Origin: Romanomermis culicivorax
Taxonomy: Eukaryota > Nematoda > Enoplea > Mermithida > Mermithidae
Reading direction: 5' to 3'
DNA length: 64,000 bases
Assembly: GCA_963922205.1 (NCBI GenBank)
Contig: CAWUHX010000138.1
Location: 186,001-250,000, forward strand
The position numbers and the translations under genes are program-made. A model generated the notes under the pieces. That model worked only from the letters and a program-made list of their open reading frames with translations, ran no database searches and was not told the origin of the DNA. Positions 1 to 10,814 of the stretch are shown here, in pieces. Every line of letters starts with the position of its first letter. Positions within the stretch are counted from its first letter, which is position 1.

Positions 1-103
1 ATGACTTTGCTCTATTCAGAAGTGTTGTAGTGGCTGTTCATCAAGCGGCTTGACCCGCACACACCGCCGTCACTACAACCACAATTTCTGATTCATCACC
101 GTG

Positions 104-173
104 GCTCGCTTAGCGCAGAGGGTAGAGCGTCTGCTTTGTATGCAGAACGTCGAGGGTTCAGTCCTCAGCAAGC
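104..173 (+). tRNA. tRNA-Thr(UGU)-like sequence, possibly a pseudogene or SINE head
   Basis: The sequence folds as a cloverleaf. The acceptor arms GCTCGCT and AGCAAGC pair at 6 of 7 positions. The anticodon stem TCTGC/GCAGA is perfect and its loop TTTGTAT places TGT at 137-139, so the identity would be Thr. An A-box-like D arm is present with one mismatch in the stem. The T arm is odd: only GAGG/CCTC pairs around GTTCAGT, and the B box is one base short of GGTTCRANNCC. A TTTT pol III terminator follows at 179-182. It may be a real tRNA, a decayed copy or the head of a tRNA-derived SINE. Confidence 0.5.
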
Positions 174-175
174 GT

Positions 176-1374
176 TAATTTTCTGAAGAGCCGGCCACGT
201 GGATTTGGACACATGCCAAAAGCATGAATATTGATTTCAATACAAGTTAACAGCAAGAGGCGAAAAATGCCGAAAAACGATAGCTTTATTGAGAAAAATG
301 ATTATTGTCGAACAAAAGAGAGTCCGAATTCAAGATTTTCGAAGCGTACCATAAATCCAAATTTCTCTGTTTTAAAGGAACAATACACTATTCCTCGAAC
401 TCTGAGGAAAAATTTTCACTTTTTTTCAATGACCCATTCGTCCCTAAGGTTTGGTAAACCGATGATTCCACCCATAAAACTCCACTGGCCAGTGATCCCC
501 CTGATCTCCCACCATCGTTAACTGTGTGCTTTTTATAACTTTCCGCACTACTGACCAGGGAAGATCTTCACGTGCAAATTCTAAATATTTGCATGATATA
601 GGGCATCCATTCTAGGACACCAGCTGACCTTTTTCATTTTATAATTGCATCGATATGTTCATGAGAAAGGCGGTGATTAGTAAATTATGATTTTTATTTA
701 AGAATTGAACGTCCTCATACCTGCTGTCCAGAGAAGAATTTGTTGCATAAATTTGCATAAATGTGGTCTACAGGGGTAAGTTTTGTCCAATATCAGCAAA
801 GGGAAAAAACTAAAATATGTTGAGATAGCTTTACACAGATACTTTTCAGCACAAAAAAATGTCTATTAATAAAGCGTTCATCTCTCTAATACCCTATGAA
901 ATAGAGTTCTGAACTTTGAAGTTGATGAGCTCACAGATCGAAAATGGTGCGAGTTCAGGCTGCCTTCCTGTTAGAAACTTTCCTCATGTCAACGAAATTA
1001 CGAATGTGATTCTCCACTTATGCATGTCTGTCATAGTCCTCAAGATCAGCTATAGATAAACCATCGATTGTTTAGCAAATTTATGTAAATTTCAGTGAAA
1101 AGAAGGCTTCTGGGCTGAAATGGTCAGTGTAACAGTACTCAGTTTATCCCTTATCAAAATTTTAAGAATACTATGAAATGAAACTACCCGTTCGTTTTTT
1201 GGACATCCTGTAAGTAAAAAATGAACTTCTTACTAAAGCATCGCTACGTCTCTGAATAATTCTTCGTGAAGTCGAAAGTACCTCAGTGAAAAAGTGACAA
1301 AATTAGCGAAACAATGAAAACAATAATGTAAAACGAAAAAACCAACTTCGCGAACGGACATCACGGTATAAAAT
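176..1374. other. AT-rich stretch with no recognisable gene
   Basis: I see no convincing coding exon, repeat or RNA gene here. A 96-codon open frame at 231-521 has no recognisable features. The sequence just before the candidate exon at 1375 looks like intron or intergenic DNA. Confidence 0.4.
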
Positions 1375-1655
1375 GTGAGGCCGCCGATGGAACCCAATGT
1401 TAAGAGGACGAAAAGCACGCAAATGGTCATCGCCCATCTTTTTTTGTTGGTGCGCCTATCGGCCATTTTCGGATTAACTACCGAAAGTTTCGAAATAGGC
1501 CGTTTGGCCGGCGATTGCGCCGTCGCCACTTTGGATGTTTCGCTAAATGACGTCACTTTGACGGTTTTTTTCTTTGAAGGGACGAGCGCGGCGCCGACCG
1601 TCTTCTTTTTGAATTTTTTCAACATAGGGATCGTCGACAGCGCCTCCGGAACTAT
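1375..1655 (-). CDS. Candidate exon of a small single-pass membrane protein, unknown
   Basis: On the minus strand an open stretch with higher GC than its surroundings encodes a very basic, Ser/Thr/Lys-rich segment, then one strong hydrophobic helix (WAMTICVLFVLLTLGSIGGL), preceded by RTNKKRW. This is the layout of a type II signal-anchor protein: basic cytosolic tail, then a membrane helix. A TTGTATAG acceptor lies at the upstream edge near 1655. The downstream donor is unclear, with GT dinucleotides near 1340-1376. A further open minus-strand frame at 1652-2089 starts with Met and a Glu/Lys-rich run and might be the preceding exon. No family is recognised and the exon borders are guesses. 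Confidence 0.35.
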
Positions 1656-2089
1656 ACAATCAACGAAAATAGATAAGAAATCCTTTTTTTGTAACAAACT
1701 CTGTTAGAGTTTATCATATACATTTTGATCCGCCGATCGGCGACTTTTTTTTCTTGCAGCCGATAACGCTGGCCATTCCTAGACGACGACTGAAACGGAC
1801 TTCCACGTGATTTCAAAGTCATTAACTTTAGTGTAAATTCTCTTAGAATAATGTAACATGGAAAAGTGACAAAAAGTACTAAAACACCAATAACAATCGT
1901 TTTCGATTCTCCGTCATCTCCGACTGCTTCGATTCTTCGACTGTAGCGATTCTCCGACAATTCCGATGGTTTGACTGTTTCCTTTCTATGAATATGATTT
2001 GTTTTTTCATGTCGTGATTCTTTTTTTTTCTTTTTCTCTTCATTCGAAAAATAAATTTTTTCTTCTTCTTCTTCTTTGACAGTTCCCAT

Positions 2090-3494
2090 TGTCCGACTAT
2101 GGTATAATATTAACTTACTACGTAAAACAACTCAATTAATTAACATATGAATGAAAATGATGTTTTCCGGTAATTACATAATCCCCGACTGTGTTACTAC
2201 AGGCGGCTGTCGGCCGCTTCGGCACTGTCTCGTTTTAGCCGCCTAGATTTGTGTAGTCGATAGCTTTAGCTTTATAAGATTTAATTATAAACACAGGAGA
2301 AAAGAAACATGCAAAAAATTAAACAAGAGAACCAATGAGCAAACATAAAGAAAAGATGAAAAACGAAGAAGCAAAGAAAAAGCTTCAAGAAAACCATAAA
2401 GGTATAATTGAAAGTGAAAACGAAGAAATAAGCAACCCAATAAACAAAAAAGAAGGGTTTAAACAAAATGTTCAACAAATATATAGAAAGGAGAGAAAAA
2501 TGAAGACGAAAGGAAAAGTGCTGTAAAAATTGAAGAAAGAAAAAAAAGGAAAGGATGAAAACAAAACAGAAAAAGTGAAAAATATACAATGCAAACCATC
2601 TGTATTTATGTTTTGCTCTTTTCCATGCTTCTGTTTTTTATTTTTCTTTTTCTAGCTTGCTTGCTCGTTTCTTGTTTTTTATTCTTCATTAATTCTGTTT
2701 GTCTTGTTACTTTTACTTTCATGATTTTTCCTTATGTTTTTTGCCTGTTTTTCTTTATATCTTTCTTTTTGCTTCATCTCTTGATTTGATTTCGCTCTCT
2801 GTCCCTGTTTGTTACTTATTTATAGTTTATTAATTTTCAAATGAAAGCAAAATAATACGTAGAAATTGGTCAGCGGACTATGAACCTGCATCGTATGCCG
2901 ATATCTATTTTTCTCGATTCGCTCGTCTTAAGTCCAAGTCAGAAGTGCAGTCGCGGATTGTCAGCGACAAAAATCCTAGGATTTTTTCACTTCTGAAGTG
3001 GGCTTTCTGCAAATCGCTCATTCATTCCATAGAGTCGCCGACAAAAATCCTAGGATTTTTCATTGTCTGAATGGGGCTTAACTGCGACGATTAACTAGAG
3101 AAGAAAGACGCCCATATGTAGATTGTTTATTATTTGCATGAACATCTTTCTGTGCGCCAAAGCTAATTTCCAAAAATACTATAGTAATTCATTTTGTTTC
3201 CGTTCAATTGTTTTTTGTGACTTTCTCCTTTTTACATATATCTCACACGATTTTCCATTACCTTTTGTTCAAATGAATATTTTCGTCTGTTTTCTCTTTC
3301 TTTTCTTTACATTTGTTTCCCTCTCCTTCATATCGACAGGGAGAGAATAAAAAATACGAGCATAACGGTCAATCTATCAATAAGGGAAAATAGAATATTT
3401 TGCTAGGCCTTTAGGCCAACGTGAAATATATATTCTACTTACAAAAACAGCGAAGACTTAACATATGCTTATTCACTCAAACTGGCGCTATGCC
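2090..3494. other. Low-complexity, purine/pyrimidine-skewed intergenic DNA
   Basis: From 2330 to 2600 the plus strand is strongly purine-rich (AAGAAA-type) and from 2600 to 2790 it is pyrimidine-rich. The long open frames seen there are by-products of this skew. At 2965-3070 two copies of a short block, each containing GCGACAAAAATCCTAGGATTTTT-like sequence around a CCTAGG palindrome, lie about 80 bases apart. No gene is supported. Confidence 0.5.
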
Positions 3495-3633
3495 GTTAGG
3501 ACGCAAGACATTAGAACGCAAACATTAGGACGCACACATTAGGACGCTGGAACATTAGGACGCAGGACATTGGGACACAAGACATTAGGACGCAGGACAT
3601 TAGGACGCAAGGACATTAGGACGCAAGGACATT
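3495..3633 (+). repeat. Degenerate tandem repeat, unit about CATTAGGACGCAAGGA
   Basis: Eight to nine imperfect units of 14-17 bases share the core ATTAGGACGCA and run head to tail. Spacer length varies (AGGA, GGA, CAC, AGA), which is typical of a minisatellite. There are no spacers of uniform length, so it is not CRISPR-like. Confidence 0.85.
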
Positions 3634-3944
3634 CTCTTGTTTATGTTTTTATGAAGATTTTCACACTTACGACGATGAAAGATTCAAGCATGTCGATGTG
3701 TACCACAATAATACAGGAGACTACAGTCATTTAAAATGACAACATGTAATGTGTTGTTTCATGAGCAGAAAAAAGTAGATGACATGAAAATCGAAAAGGA
3801 AAGAAAGCAGAGACAAAAAATGAAAACGTTAAAGCACACATAAACGAAAACATCAACAATACACCAAGAAAACGAAAGAAAAAAGAAATACATACAAAGA
3901 AAAATGTTAGATAAAAAAAGGAAGATATGAAGAAAGTGTTATTA

Positions 3945-4116
3945 AATTCTCGATCGCTCGTTTGGAATCGCCCAATTGGGAATTCGCTCACATGAGAATC
4001 GCTCAAATGGGAATTCGCTCAATTGGGAATCGCTCACATGGGAATCGCTCAATTGGGAATTCGTTCACTTGGGAATCGCTCACCTGAGAATCGCTCACTT
4101 GGGAATTGCTCACTTG
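3945..4116 (+). repeat. Tandem repeat GGGAATCGCTCAnnT, split by element 1
   Basis: About eleven units of 14-15 bases with the consensus GGGAATCGCTCACTT (variants AATT, CATG, ACTT) run up to the edge of the left LTR. The array resumes beyond the right LTR at 19578-19602, so the retrotransposon landed inside it. A short inverted piece of the same repeat is at about 27611-27640. Confidence 0.9.
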
Positions 4117-4715
4117 TGTTGAAATGAGACTTGGTGGAAGTTGAGAAATATAATAAAGGATTTGATACCGAAAATAGACCTAATCAGTCACTAGCTAATT
4201 CACCTAATCAGGCCGAAACCTTAGGTAGAATCAGTTTGCAACAGTTCGGTCAGTCTCCAAATCAACAAAGATCTCCTGCTTTCGTCCCGAAGAACTGCAG
4301 AAGATAAGATAACACCCTGAGCTCAAGTAACTTCAAACCAGGGGCAAAATCAGGAGTCAGGCCGAGAACTGAGTTGTAAATGTAGACTTGCACGCTGGGT
4401 GGCTCTCCAGATATCCGGGGTCTAACCTGCGTTCCCTCCGCTGCGAGTAATCCAAAGGCTGTCGGCCGCGGGTCGTTGTATTTAAGGCGGAAATGCTCCA
4501 CCACAAATAAAATAACAAAATAATATAATATAATGCCCTATTGGGCCGCCGATTTCGTCTTTAATAAAAACAAAACAAACAATCAATGAATGACCAAAAA
4601 CATTGACGACCGGCATATTTATGCACGGTGTCTATGCAAATCGGCGTCAACGCAAAACGCGTCGACTTTGGCTATTTCTTCACAACCTGGAGATAGACTA
4701 TGTCCATCCCTGACA
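4117..4715 (-). repeat. Element 1 LTR (3' LTR in element sense)
   Basis: It matches 18980-19577 almost base for base and has TG...CA ends. On the sense strand it holds an AT-rich TATA-like run, now at about 4515-4535, and an 80-codon open frame (4262-4504). Flanks are TSD CTTG on the left and the polypurine tract on the right. Confidence 0.95.
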
Positions 4716-4722
4716 TCCCTCG
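4716..4722 (-). promoter_or_regulatory. Polypurine tract of element 1
   Basis: In the sense direction CGAGGGA abuts the 3' LTR. The same heptamer abuts the 3' LTR of element 2, which supports it as the plus-strand primer site even though it is short. Confidence 0.7.
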
Positions 4723-5541
4723 AGCCTCGAAACTGACCAACGGGAGGTTAAAAAGATTCATATTACGCCGCAATGACAATTTTGGAACCTTTTCAGGCCC
4801 TAATACAGTCAAAGCAGTTTTCTGAACCTTTTTGGTCATTCATGCCCCCTTGCGGAAAGCTTTCCGAATGACCACCCTCTTACGTCAAGTCTTTTACCAG
4901 GCATACGGGAATGTCCACAAGGCCGTCCGGGTGCGCTACCTCTTGGTCTGGACGCCGACGGATCGACGACTCCGCGTCGGCTTACTTTGTTGGCGTACCG
5001 CCGAAATCCAATTTGACCTGCATGAGGGACGAGGGTCTTCGGTTCCCTTGACCTTTCATTTCGTGCTTTACGCTGGACGCCAGGGACAGAACATTTGTCT
5101 GTCTATCTCTTTCCGGTTGTGTGTTTCGCCGTGAAGCCTCCGCCTTTTTTTTCCAACGTTGCCCTCGCCAAAAAAGATTTTCTATTATATCTAAATAAAC
5201 TACAAAATATGTACATTAGTACGAGTATCACAAAAAAAATCAAAATCTCCCGGGCGTATCGATTTGAGCAAAAAATAATAAAAAAAAAGAAAAAATAAGG
5301 CGAGATTTAAATGAGATTAAGTGAAAAAATAAATTTTTGTACATGCCCGTTTTGGCGATGCGAGGTACGAAAACGAATAAAAATTTTAAAGCACGCAACA
5401 AATAAGGAAGAATTTTTTTTTTGTATTTTGTATTTTGTATTTTTTTTGTATTTTTGTGGTTTTATATTTTTTTGTGTTTTGTGTTTTTTATCCAAAATAA
5501 ATGCGAAAACAATATTTTTTGGCCAAAATTATGCGGCTAAA

Positions 5542-8500
5542 TTACTGTTGCGGCCCGCCGCCTCCTTGCACCCCTCTATGGGCTCCTCCATGACCTCCGT
5601 AAGGTCTCCATACCCATTGGCCCTGCTGGCCTCCTCTTCCTTGCACCTGAGGCGCGGCACTTCTGCCACGCACTGCTCCACGACCACCCCTGTTGGGGTT
5701 GTGGAACTGAAACTGGCCTCGGCCGCGGTTACCAGTCTTTTGCACTTTTCCTTGCGTACTCGTAGCTATTTCCTGGCTTCCTTGGCCTTGACCCTGGCCT
5801 TGAGGTCCAGGAACCTTTAAAGTAGCACCAGTTTTTCCGTCTTGAGCTTTACTGAATTTAACAGAGCTTTGCAAGTCTGCACTGGCGCTTCTTTTGGCTC
5901 CCATCACTCCGACCTGGTGATTGCTACTAAGCATCACAGATCGAAAGGCTGTTTTATATTCCAAGGGGGTATCGTGGTTATTATACACCCTCAACAGTCG
6001 GTTATTCGCCGCCACCATCGCCCTGGCATAAATGTTTCCAATATGCATCGGGGATAGCGGGGCGCATTCCAACACGAGGAATAGCATCATAACCAAGTAC
6101 CTGACCGAGGAAAACGCATCAGGTGCTCTCTCCGACTTGAGCCACCTGGGGAGAAAGTCATACATGACTCTTTCCCAGAGCTCTTCAGGTAAATTGGTCC
6201 GATCATAGAGAAAAGCTCCCTGGACTCTGAACTGTTGTTCATAGTCCCGGTAGATTTCCCTAATGCCATCATTTACCATGAAAAATACTCTTTCTGACTC
6301 AAATTGCTCGAAAGCAAAATATTTGGCCACTGCACTCGTAAAAAATGATATTGGGCCAGCTTCTCTGGCTTTTGGTTGATAGACATCCCAGAAGTCCAAG
6401 AGACTGTCCTTGAATTTTTCCGCAGTCACTTCCGGCGTTTCAGTTACCTGAGCAGCCTGTGCCTGCTTAATCTTACCGGGACTAGCCACTTGCACTTGAC
6501 TAGCTGCCACTCCTGGTTTTTGGTCCTTGCTGGGTTTTGCCTGGCCTTTCGGCATCGGTTTCCCCATCGCAAGGCCTATTGCGCCTGAAGTTTGACTAGT
6601 TTTGGATGTGCTATCCTGAGTTGCAGTAACCACTGAAGATGTAGCCAATGACGGTGTTCCAGTTGAAGTAGAAGTAATTTGAGAAGTGGGGGTAGTAGTG
6701 GAGGTAATCGTAGAAGTTGAGGTCGATATGACGGACGAAGACGCCATCTTACTGTCTTCCTCTTTCGCTTCTACTTTTGCTCCCTTAATACCCTTCTTCC
6801 TCCTTTTCTTCTCCTTCACTCTCATTTTCTTTTTCCTTTCAGCCATAAATAATATTTTCTCGTCGTTCCAACCCTTTTCTCTCATACTTTGAACGACTTT
6901 GGCTGAGTATAAACCTGGAACACCCCCATCAACTGAGAACGCTATTACCTCCCTGCTCTCCGTCATCTCCGAGTCCGGCGTTTCTGCTTTCCTTTCGTCA
7001 ATAACGAGCTTATCGGAGGCCATATCGTCATCTACCTTCATCGGCGATGGTGGCTCTAATACGACTACTTTGGTTTCCAATTCGGGCGCTGCGGTATCGT
7101 CCTTTTGGAGTCCGAATTGAATTGACATTTGGCGAAGTTTTTCATTGTAAATCGCCGCATTCTTTGCAAATTCTTCCTCCATTAATTTGTGCTGGAGCCG
7201 AATTCTTTCCTTCGCCTCCTCTTCCATCTTTAGGATAATTTCTAATCGACGCTGGTTGTCGAGGTCGGACTGCGTCTGAGCAGTTTGAGCTTGCATCAGT
7301 TCCGTTGCCGGAACCGATTGCTCTTGCTGCTGCTCTTCTTCCGACAGCTCAGTCACGTCCTCCTCCTCAAGTCCTTGGTCTGGCGATTCATCTTCAGCCG
7401 GCAGTCCCACTGCATCGCTGAAGATTTCGCTTTCCGACGTTTGGACTTCCTGACCTGAAAGTATCGGAAATTCAACAACACCTATATCAGCCTGCTGTTT
7501 GTCCTCGCCTTTCAGACTATCAGTCTTGGTGGGACTAATCTTGCCAGCTGATTTGGTGACAACACCTTCACCCGTTTTATAACTAAATGTGTGTAGAATT
7601 CCCGGTAAATCCGAGGCCAGAGGTCTAAGGTCAAAGATCTTTGTAGGGAAGGCTATACTATACTCCCTATTCTCCGCTTTTGACCCATAGACGTCTCCAA
7701 CCTTGTCGATTTTCGTTTGCCAGGTTACCCCATATCTTAATGATGGCGTCCTTTGTGCTAGCTCGATATGGTAGAACCTAACATAATAATATGGATTTGA
7801 GCTATAGCTCTTACTGTCCGTAGTTATTGTGTCAGGGCTGCCAGGGATCGGCGCGCACACATCAGCATTCTTCCACAACCTTAATCGAATCGGCATAAAT
7901 CGGAATCGATTCATCCAAACATATATTCCAGCACCTTTGCGGGGTACCTCATACTCTATGTTTGGAAGAGTTTTCGCCAACAAAAGATATTGGGACAACC
8001 TTTCGTCTGACCGCCAAGCCATTTCTTTTATTTTGCCCTGTAGCTCTGGGCTGAACGATGTAATGAACCTGTAACTAAACATTTCGGCCATTACAAAGTC
8101 CAGTTCCTTTCTGCTATGGGGCCAGATCACGTGAAAGGCCAGCGGGACTAAAGCACAAGCGGCTTGCAGTTCCGAGAACCGCTTTTCCTCAAATGCCTTA
8201 GCATACTCCGCCAGCTGAGGCTTCCAGTGATCTTTGTCAAAATAACCCATCTCAGGATCAATATCAATAGGCACATGAACCAGATGATTTTTTAGGGCAT
8301 CTAGTAGTGCTTGCTTTTGATGATCTTGGGGTAGTTTGACAACTTTCTTAGCTGTGTCGATGAACCAAACTAAAGACGCTGGTTGAGTGAGTTCATGATA
8401 CTGCTTTCCCTGCGCCATCTCCTCTACTAACTGTAGGCGCAACCTATCCTTGGCCGACAAGCGCTGTTCAGGCCTAATCATTTCGTCGTCGTTGGGATCA

Positions 8501-8919
8501 CTTGCTTCATCATAGGAATTGGGCTTTAATTTTTTACCCTGACGATAAGCACTTGGATGGATGCCTCGCCACGGCAAATTTTCTTTCCCCTTCCTAGGAT
8601 TGCAGATGTCCCGATGGCAACAAAAATTAGGCCCTATTTCTTGCACTTGTGTGGCCCATCTTGCGTACATTTCTTGGCGCATCATGTGGTAGGTGGCCTC
8701 AGGCTGCCTAACCACAATATCAGGTGTACCCACAAAGTTACCTAGTTTATAGTCCGTAACTATATATGAGTAGAACTGATAAAATTTATATGAAAGAATT
8801 TCAATCTGGGATGGATCGACTATATCGTGAGGAAAGTTGGCAACTCCCCCACATAGCTCAATCACATACCCATAGTGAAATGCTCCCATAAAAATTGCCA
8901 ACGAAAAGTACGCATCCAT
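5542..8919 (-). CDS. Element 1 ORF3, central and C-terminal part
   Basis: This 1125-codon frame continues ORF3 after an in-frame TAG at about 8920. It starts inside exonuclease motif III (MDAYFS, matching LDAYYS in element 2). Next comes a region conserved with element 2 ([17 protein letters not shown] near residue 257, then [10 protein letters not shown]). A linker follows that is rich in Glu, Gln, Ser and Thr with a predicted coiled coil near residues 560-610. A basic patch and a Ser/Thr-rich stretch lead to a second conserved domain at about residues 820-1000 ([20 protein letters not shown], then [17 protein letters not shown]). The tail has RGRGQ/RGGRG-type RNA-binding repeats. No family is recognised beyond the exonuclease. 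It may bind RNA and bring the nuclease to it (inference). Confidence 0.8.
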   Translation of the reverse strand: MDAYFSLAIFMGAFHYGYVIELCGGVANFPHDIVDPSQIEILSYKFYQFYSYIVTDYKLGNFVGTPDIVVRQPEATYHMMRQEMYARWATQVQEIGPNFCCHRDICNPRKGKENLPWRGIHPSAYRQGKKLKPNSYDEASDPNDDEMIRPEQRLSAKDRLRLQLVEEMAQGKQYHELTQPASLVWFIDTAKKVVKLPQDHQKQALLDALKNHLVHVPIDIDPEMGYFDKDHWKPQLAEYAKAFEEKRFSELQAACALVPLAFHVIWPHSRKELDFVMAEMFSYRFITSFSPELQGKIKEMAWRSDERLSQYLLLAKTLPNIEYEVPRKGAGIYVWMNRFRFMPIRLRLWKNADVCAPIPGSPDTITTDSKSYSSNPYYYVRFYHIELAQRTPSLRYGVTWQTKIDKVGDVYGSKAENREYSIAFPTKIFDLRPLASDLPGILHTFSYKTGEGVVTKSAGKISPTKTDSLKGEDKQQADIGVVEFPILSGQEVQTSESEIFSDAVGLPAEDESPDQGLEEEDVTELSEEEQQQEQSVPATELMQAQTAQTQSDLDNQRRLEIILKMEEEAKERIRLQHKLMEEEFAKNAAIYNEKLRQMSIQFGLQKDDTAAPELETKVVVLEPPSPMKVDDDMASDKLVIDERKAETPDSEMTESREVIAFSVDGGVPGLYSAKVVQSMREKGWNDEKILFMAERKKKMRVKEKKRRKKGIKGAKVEAKEEDSKMASSSVISTSTSTITSTTTPTSQITSTSTGTPSLATSSVVTATQDSTSKTSQTSGAIGLAMGKPMPKGQAKPSKDQKPGVAASQVQVASPGKIKQAQAAQVTETPEVTAEKFKDSLLDFWDVYQPKAREAGPISFFTSAVAKYFAFEQFESERVFFMVNDGIREIYRDYEQQFRVQGAFLYDRTNLPEELWERVMYDFLPRWLKSERAPDAFSSVRYLVMMLFLVLECAPLSPMHIGNIYARAMVAANNRLLRVYNNHDTPLEYKTAFRSVMLSSNHQVGVMGAKRSASADLQSSVKFSKAQDGKTGATLKVPGPQGQGQGQGSQEIATSTQGKVQKTGNRGRGQFQFHNPNRGGRGAVRGRSAAPQVQGRGGQQGQWVWRPYGGHGGAHRGVQGGGGPQQ

Positions 8920-8925
8920 ACCAGC

Positions 8926-9615
8926 CTACTGCAGCATCTCTTCAGGAACTCTTTCTTTGGCAACACTTTGTCTATTACGTAAAAGACTGAAATCAGTCTG
9001 GTGAGGACCGATGTCAGCCAAATACATTTCGGCAAAGAGGCCTTTCAACTTCAATGTCTCAGGGCAGATACCTGCTTTCCTGGATTTGGTAATCTCGCTT
9101 CCCATGATCTGCTTTGCCGTGACGCTTAAATCATAGTATCTTCCTAGATTTCCATCTTTGATACTACATCTAATCGCGTCAGACAAATCCGGACCATCGG
9201 TGCTTTTTCCGCATCCACGGACATTGATAATTGAAACTATATCTTCTAAAACGGCGTAACCAACTAACAACGTCGCTGAGCATAAAAAGTGTAACAAGAT
9301 GTTCCACTCTTGCTCTTGCAGCAACGTTAGGTCGATTACGAACGTTTTGCCATTTAGATGGGGGAACGAAACTAATCTGGCAAACTGGTTGCCTTTTTTG
9401 TTTTCGAACCCCCACCTAAACAGCTTTCTAGCGTCCTCGCGGTTCACCTTCTCTACATCCAAGCCGATAATGCTCATGCCTCGGAAAGTGCTGCTTTCTA
9501 GGTGTTTTACCACCCTTTCCACACTTCCCGTGGGAATAATTATCGGCTCGATAGGGTTGGTCGGCCAGAACTCAAAAGTGGCAAAAAACCACCTTTCCAA
9601 CTCCGCTATCCGCAT
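8926..9615 (-). CDS. Element 1 ORF3, N-terminal DEDDy 3'-5' exonuclease domain
   Basis: The frame encodes an RNase D/WRN/MUT-7-like exonuclease fold. Motif I is IIGLDVEK (Asp and Glu of D-x-E) near residues 50-57. Motif II is LLVGYAVLEDI near residue 115. Motif III lies beyond the stop, where Y-A-A-L-D of element 2 is stop-A-G-M-D, so the Tyr codon has become TAG. The family removes nucleotides from the 3' ends of RNA or DNA using two metal ions. The Met used is open to doubt, because similarity to element 2 runs about eight codons further upstream (to about 9640), suggesting a spliced leader. As it stands the protein is truncated and probably inactive unless the TAG is read through. Confidence 0.85.
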   Translation of the reverse strand: MRIAELERWFFATFEFWPTNPIEPIIIPTGSVERVVKHLESSTFRGMSIIGLDVEKVNREDARKLFRWGFENKKGNQFARLVSFPHLNGKTFVIDLTLLQEQEWNILLHFLCSATLLVGYAVLEDIVSIINVRGCGKSTDGPDLSDAIRCSIKDGNLGRYYDLSVTAKQIMGSEITKSRKAGICPETLKLKGLFAEMYLADIGPHQTDFSLLRNRQSVAKERVPEEMLQ

Positions 9616-9651
9616 TGCCCGACGGATATTGTGGTCTAAAAATCCAGGAGA

Positions 9652-10814
9652 GATTTAAATTTTTACACAGACATACTCTACTAACTCTTTATGTGCACTT
9701 TCGTGACCCTTTTTGAACTCTTTGGGTAATTTTACCCATTATTACTCCTTTAACCTTTGGGGAAAACTCTAGCACCTTTGTGCAGAACACCGTTTTAACT
9801 TTTGAACTTTTGAAATTTTTAGAGCAGGAACTTGATATTTAGCCTTTCTGGCCGTTGGGTGTCCCTTTATAGAAACCAAAATTGATAGGCAAAAATACGT
9901 GAAATTAGGTGTTTTTTTTTCACTCTAACCCAACACACCTTTGCTACTCGATCAGCGCTTAATCAATCACAACCTTGATCTCCGCGACTAACTCCTGCTA
10001 ATCCCCTTCTTCGCCGCTTTGCGGAAACCAGAGGGAGCGGGAATGACAAAAAACCTCCCCTAATCGGATCACCTAATTCGACCGAAGTCTTTTTCGGATC
10101 ACCTAGGTTCGGCCCTTGCCACCCCCTTCTACCTAATTTTTTGTGTTAAATTCTCAACTCCCAGTTGGTAGCTCGTCCGAGAAAGGGCACAGAAACAGTC
10201 TTACAAAACACCCCTGACGAGCGTAACCTCCGCTCATTTTCTTACCTAACTATTTACAAATATAGAATGGTTGCTTACTGTCGACCAAAAAATAGCGATT
10301 ATTCTGCCGCGGGTGCAGCTCCCCAAATTGGACTTCGTCGTCCGTCGCGTTGTACGTCCGAGTACACTCGTTCGGCATACCCATTCGAAATTTTTTCTGG
10401 GCCCAATTCTTTGCACCGAAATAATTTTAAAATTTTTAAAACCGGATTTGCAGTTGTGAAAAGTAGACAGATGTATAAAACATTTACAGTCTATTCCCTT
10501 GCGGCTGCAAATTACCTCACGGGAGGGTTCTTCCATTCACAATTTTTCGAAAAAGATTTGAAAAATAAAGAGCAGACGCGGGACACGACTTTTGAAAGTT
10601 TTGAATGATTTTGAAGTGTTAACCAAGAAGTTGTAAAATGAAAAAATGTACGAAAACGGGTCTTTCGCTTTAAAAGATTTTCCCCCGCTTTGTTAAAACA
10701 CAATCCTACATATCAAAAAATATTAAAACGGATTTCAACTGTTACAAAACACAATTGGAATAAATATTTATTAAATATACAAAATAAACACACGCAAATC
10801 GGCAGATTTTGCAG
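9652..10814 (-). other. Spacer between pol and ORF3 of element 1
   Basis: About 1.16 kb without a pol or ORF3 frame, the same position and size as in element 2. A 96-codon frame (10246-10536, minus) contains a GTAAGC donor-like site at 10273-10278, and the sequence just before it resembles the leader exon of element 2. An acceptor-like TTTTTAG lies just before the ORF3 similarity at about 9640. The reading frame across these two sites does not join cleanly here, so the intron borders are unproven. Confidence 0.5.

Noticed and set aside
2281..2789. Open frames of 66-102 codons on both strands
   Set aside because: They are Lys/Glu- or Phe/Leu-only products of purine/pyrimidine-skewed DNA, without motifs or splice signals.
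3495..3633. CRISPR-like array
   Set aside because: Units are contiguous and vary in length and sequence, with no uniform spacers, and the DNA is eukaryotic. It is a minisatellite.
5311..8745. Several plus-strand frames (for example 5311-5820, 6376-6588, 6686-6892)
   Set aside because: They are antisense shadows of element 1 ORF3.
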